This document shows, one piece after another, positions 60,087-64,000 of a stretch of DNA of 64,000 nucleotides. The notes under the pieces were generated by a model. It made no database searches and was not told the DNA's origin. It was given only the letters and a program-made list of their open reading frames with translations. The DNA lies in the NCBI GenBank assembly GCA_036345935.2, contig JADWOT020001768.1:1-64000 (forward strand), read 5' to 3'. This DNA is from Taenia hydatigena (taxonomy: Eukaryota; Platyhelminthes; Cestoda; Cyclophyllidea; Taeniidae). The position numbers were made by a program, and so were the translations under genes. The stretch's first letter is position 1; each line of letters starts with the position of its first letter.

Positions 60087-62499
60087 ATTTTTGTATAATA
60101 TACTATTCGCTTCAAGTGGGTTGGTCTTGACAGGCTTAACACTAAAGATGCGTACGGAACAAATCCGTAAGGCACCTTAGCTGCCCTCCTCGATCAGCTA
60201 CAATGGGGTTCATGATAGCATTTCCATCGGGGACATATTTTAGCCAGGAATCATTGTTTACAAGCATCTCCTAACATGCGGTTAATAGCGAGACACGCAC
60301 TTCTCTATCCCTGCAATGACCCGCATCTCGTCGTCGGGGTTGATAATAAGTGCTTCAAAATATCCTTCTCTCTCCTTCTATCTTCTCGTTAAAACTTATG
60401 ATTGGGGCATCTAGGGCCGTGAATTGCTGATCTGGATTTTCCTCTAAACCTTTGAAAGTCCATGAAACCCTTATGCACAACCATAAAGCATCTTTTATTT
60501 AGCATAGTTATACTGTCTTCGTGTCTCGATGTTGGCTCATTTTCTTTGAGCTTTAACGAACAAGCATCATTTCCGACTTTCGTAAAGCCGGCCCTTTGGG
60601 CCGACCTCACTCATGGAGCGCATATTTGTTCTATTTAAGGTGATTCAATGCCAATGGTTACACGGCCAAACACTAGCATGCAAAACAAAACACCTGAAAT
60701 GCTCTTGAACTTACCAAGCTAAAAAATTTGAAAGTTAGTGCCAATAACCTGCTTCGACTGATTATCTGTAAGCTCCACTAGAAAAATTAGAGGTTGCAAT
60801 GTTTGTGGCAAATGGAGGGATTTGTACTAGCGCGCATGCTCAATTTCTTTTCTTTTGCGTTAAGTGAGATGAAGGTATTATGTCTACAGCAATTCACCTG
60901 TCCTTTGGTCTCCATTGCATACCGATTCCAAGTTTCAAAGGTCTAATTGTGTTGTAAACAGCCCTAAATAAGCCGTTATGATAACCCTCTGTTCGGACCC
61001 ATCGCATCTCGGTTGGCTAATGAACTCACTGGCCCACCGAACCCAAGTCTACCTACGCTTGTACAACTATTGCACTGTGAGATATTTCGACCCTTCCTTT
61101 CAAAGGCGCAAATGAAATGGTCCAAGCGTGCCATCCTGATTCCACTTACAGTTAGGATTTTAGCAAAGTGTTCTTTTGCGAAAGGCTGAACTGCGTCATG
61201 CCAAGTAAAACCCTACTAAGACCTTAAGGCTGCAGTCATTCTTTATCAGCTTTGCCTTCCTAAATGCAAACTACAACACGGTAATGAACGGACCCATAAA
61301 AGCTATTAGTCAATACGTGTTACAAGGAGTGTGTTGTGCCATGTGTGTTATATGACTCGGCTCCTCAACTGACATTGACGCTTGTATTTGTGTAACACAA
61401 AATACATTTTCACTCTCCCTACAAAAAACAACATTTTTCAGAAGGTCAATTATTGGTTATAAAGCTTTCCTTTGTGTCTAGTTAAGAATATTGCACCGTC
61501 CACCTGTACTTCCCAGTTTTTCGCTGCTATGCGGCAAAATACGGCCAGTATGAATTCTGCATCAAATGCGTTGCTACGCACGTAGCGCTATCTCAACAAA
61601 TGCTTTGATTTCCGTTTACATGTTCTTAAATTCACTTTTGGCATTTTGTATGAAAATGTTGGTTTTGCTTAAACGCTTACATTCTTTTAACAATGAAGCT
61701 TGTCGCCTTAAGTTCAAAGGATTCTAGTTATCAAGAGACAATCAATAATAAGCCTTGACGCAGGCTATTTCTGTCTGTAACTTCTGAGCTCTCAAAGCGC
61801 GATTGAGACAGGATTGTCTAGGAAACCGCAAGTCTTCTATGACCTTGAGGGGCGAGAGCTAATTGGCCATAGTTGCTCCATTAACCACCCGCTTAACGTT
61901 GGCTGCTCTTCGTTAGTGACATCGTCCCTCATTTTAATTTAAGCAATCCTGTGATGCAGTGTACCAACGTACCCGCTGCTACGCAGATTGAGAATACTCG
62001 ACCAGTTCCAGGCCTTGCCCTTAAGTATTGATCCTCATTCAGCAAACATTTTTGACCTTGTGAGACGCATTGACTAGCAGCTTTTGATAAGTCCGTTTTT
62101 CGCTGAGTTGTAGTTTGCATTCAAAAGTTAAAGCTGATAAATAATGATTACATCTTTGATGTGTTTAGCAGGGATTCACTTAGCATGGTTCTGTTTAGCA
62201 ATCCGTTAAGAGAGCGCATTGCCGCAATTTTATTCACAAGTGAGATCAGTGTGTCAAGCTTTAACTGATCCATTTGTAACTTTGATAAGAAGGGTTTAAA
62301 TCTTTCGGAGCATAACGCTTACATAAACGTGGGTGGACTTGCATCATTAAAGACTAGTACGCAAAATTAGAGCATTAAATTGCATCCAGTCATAATGCGC
62401 AAGAAGCCAAACAGACCCGAAATGACGGATTACCAAAACTGTTTCATAGTGTCAATAGCCTATTTCTACTGACCGTTACTAGTAGGGCTTGTATGTTAG
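60087..62499. other. No supported gene; arm-related fragments
   Basis: Near 60.95 kb AAACAGCCCTAAATAAGC matches 8.12 kb in the left arm. With the zinc finger at 59.9 kb, this places a diverged copy of the 7.4-8.3 kb arm region here. Around 62.40 kb GAAATGACGGAT and GCCTATTTCTACT match 28.97 kb in the insert. Confidence 0.45.
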
Positions 62500-63400
62500 T
62501 TGATTAATGAACCGTTCAACACATTTCGTGCAGATTTTGGGAATTAAAGTACAACAATGTTACCAATGAATCCGCATGCGAATGTAAAGCAACAAATGAA
62601 AGCCTCTTGAATTCGAGAACATTCAGAAAAACAATGCTGCTGCAAGTAGCCTACTCCTCTGCATAATTTTTGGACACGAAGTTTAGATTGCATCGCTAGT
62701 TATTTAACTGTCTCTAATGCCTTCAATATCTACAGTTATGACTGATATTACTCCAAATTGAAGTGCCTGTCAAGCAGCCAATCAGGGAAATGGCTCTAAG
62801 TTGCTTTTAAAAAGCCATTATCAATTAAATCTTAAAAAGAACATGTTTTTAGACGTCCGCATTGGTTCTGACTCTTCCAAGGTGGTTTATTAATGGATCC
62901 GCTAACATATCAACCCTATGTTCATAGACTCTGGTGCATTCGTTAGGCAGGGAAGGATTCTTGTCCTTCTTACTAAAGCCACAAAAAGATTGGCTATAGT
63001 TTAACCTTTTGAATTTGCTTATATTTAGAATAGCATTGCATCGCTAACTTTGCATGATGATTTGGCAAGGCCGTATTTAGCATAAGCTGCTAGTCAATGC
63101 ATGTCGCAAGGAGTGTGCCAGGTGAATACAAAAGTATTTGTGGTTTGGGGCCTTAAATGGAGTTTTGAAACTTAAGGGTAAGATTTGGGAGCAGATGAGT
63201 ATCCTCAGCATTTCATGCAGTAGGTGCGCCCTGACATCCCGTTACTGGATTGTCTGGATTGCAGCGGTGTATGCCACCGGTGCGATAACCATATCCGGTT
63301 GGCAGCTCCTTGACCTTAGTTGCGTAGTGTCCACTCGGTTTTCCTGGTAAGAGTTAGGGCTAAGCAAGGGAAACTGACATTGCAAAGCAAAATTGTCAGT
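62500..63400 (+). repeat. Diverged copy of the 33.6-34.5 kb block
   Basis: Colinear with 33590-34480 in the same orientation. Landmarks include AACAATGCTGCTGCAA, GGAAATGGCTCTAAGTTGCTTT, CTGCTAGTCAATGCATG and CGGTTGGCAGCTCC/ATCGGCAGCTCC. This makes four related blocks counting both arms and the 7.9-kb segment. Confidence 0.6.
63160..63330 (-). pseudogene. ELPIKIG-family exon, diverged copy
   Basis: The minus strand reads KELPTGYGYRTGGIHRCNPD, then NPVTGCQGAPTA, a TGA, NAEDTHLLPNLTLKFQNSI and TAA. It ends at the same relative position as the left-arm copy. It sits in a block (62.5-63.4 kb) colinear with 33.6-34.5 kb. Confidence 0.4.
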
Positions 63401-64000
63401 TAAATTGGCGATGAGATTTGCAAGGGGATTTCGCCATGTTACATGCGACGGCAAACGTCTGCTAATCGGTAGGCATTATTCGGTCCGACAACTCTAATTT
63501 AATTAGTCTCTTATTCTTATTGCATCTGATGTTCAGGCGAGTGGTTTCAAGCAATTTTCCACACAGAGGCCTCCTTTATACTGCATACACTAGTCGCAGT
63601 ATTTGAACAACCGGACAACGGCTGCAATGGTTTGCCTTTCACTTATCTTCTCGCTATCGCTTAACAACGACTCCTAAATGATGACGTCCCTTTGTAACCA
63701 AAGGTGATATCTTTACTAAATTAGAAGAATTGCCACTTTGTTTGAATAAGAAGAATTGAGTAGTTTTGTGTAGACTTAAAAACCTTGATTTTTCTAACAA
63801 TAAGCAGTATTTAGTTCGGAAGGAGAAAAATTACATAGCAGTACCTTCGTTTCCCACTTACATTTGATCTTTAGCCAAATTAACACTCTTCCTTTATTAT
63901 AGTCGTTCTCTGTGCAATGACTGCCAAAAGTCCGAGGCGCGTTGGTAGACAGTCCCACTCTTAGCTGCTCTGCACGTCGACAAGGCACCCCTTGAAGTTC

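Noticed and set aside
1..64000. CRISPR arrays, rRNA genes, prokaryotic operons
   Set aside because: No regular spacer-repeat arrays, no rRNA-like sequence and no Shine-Dalgarno-led gene chains were seen.

Overview
The window looks like metazoan nuclear DNA, possibly a helminth. Coding segments are short, fragmentary and joined by small introns (54 and 45 nt in one gene, 201 nt in another). TATA, ATTGG and AATAAA elements are eukaryotic, and I see no ribosome-binding sites or operons. I cannot name the species. The functional assignments I can support are serpin-like exons and C2H2 zinc-finger exons. Most other coding segments belong to families I do not recognise.

The dominant structure is a very large inverted repeat. 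Positions 1-13462 on the left pair with 14914-37431 on the right, around a 1451-bp unpaired spacer. The left edge of the window cuts the repeat, so its true length is unknown. The right arm is longer because it carries two segments absent from the left arm: 24843-33104 (8.26 kb) and 22030-23062 (1.03 kb, mostly a ~48-bp minisatellite). By eye, identity is complete over the innermost ~0.95 kb and falls to several percent divergence outward.

The innermost part of each arm carries a compact intronless gene for a 69-residue protein with 17 tryptophans. The two copies are identical and are transcribed divergently from the spacer. Immediately downstream of each, on the same strand, are serpin-like exons (helix A, s6B-helix C, helix F) that lack the helix D-E segment and end in a stop. 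Next come a two-exon gene (apparently intact on the left, broken on the right) and several hypothetical exons. Further out are a predicted 44-residue membrane protein, a C2H2 zinc-finger exon broken by a stop, and the 3' end of an unrecognised protein family.

Outside the palindrome (38-64 kb) the sequence is mostly gene-poor. It contains diverged copies of arm segments: two more copies of the unrecognised family (47.4-48.0 and 54.1-55.5 kb), two more zinc-finger exons (42.5 and 59.9 kb) and a copy of the 33.6-34.5 kb block (62.5-63.4 kb). The 8.26-kb insert also carries arm-related fragments, so the locus looks like repeated ancient duplication of one gene neighbourhood, with a relatively recent inverted duplication on top. 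Identities quoted here come from reading the sequence by eye, not from a computed alignment.
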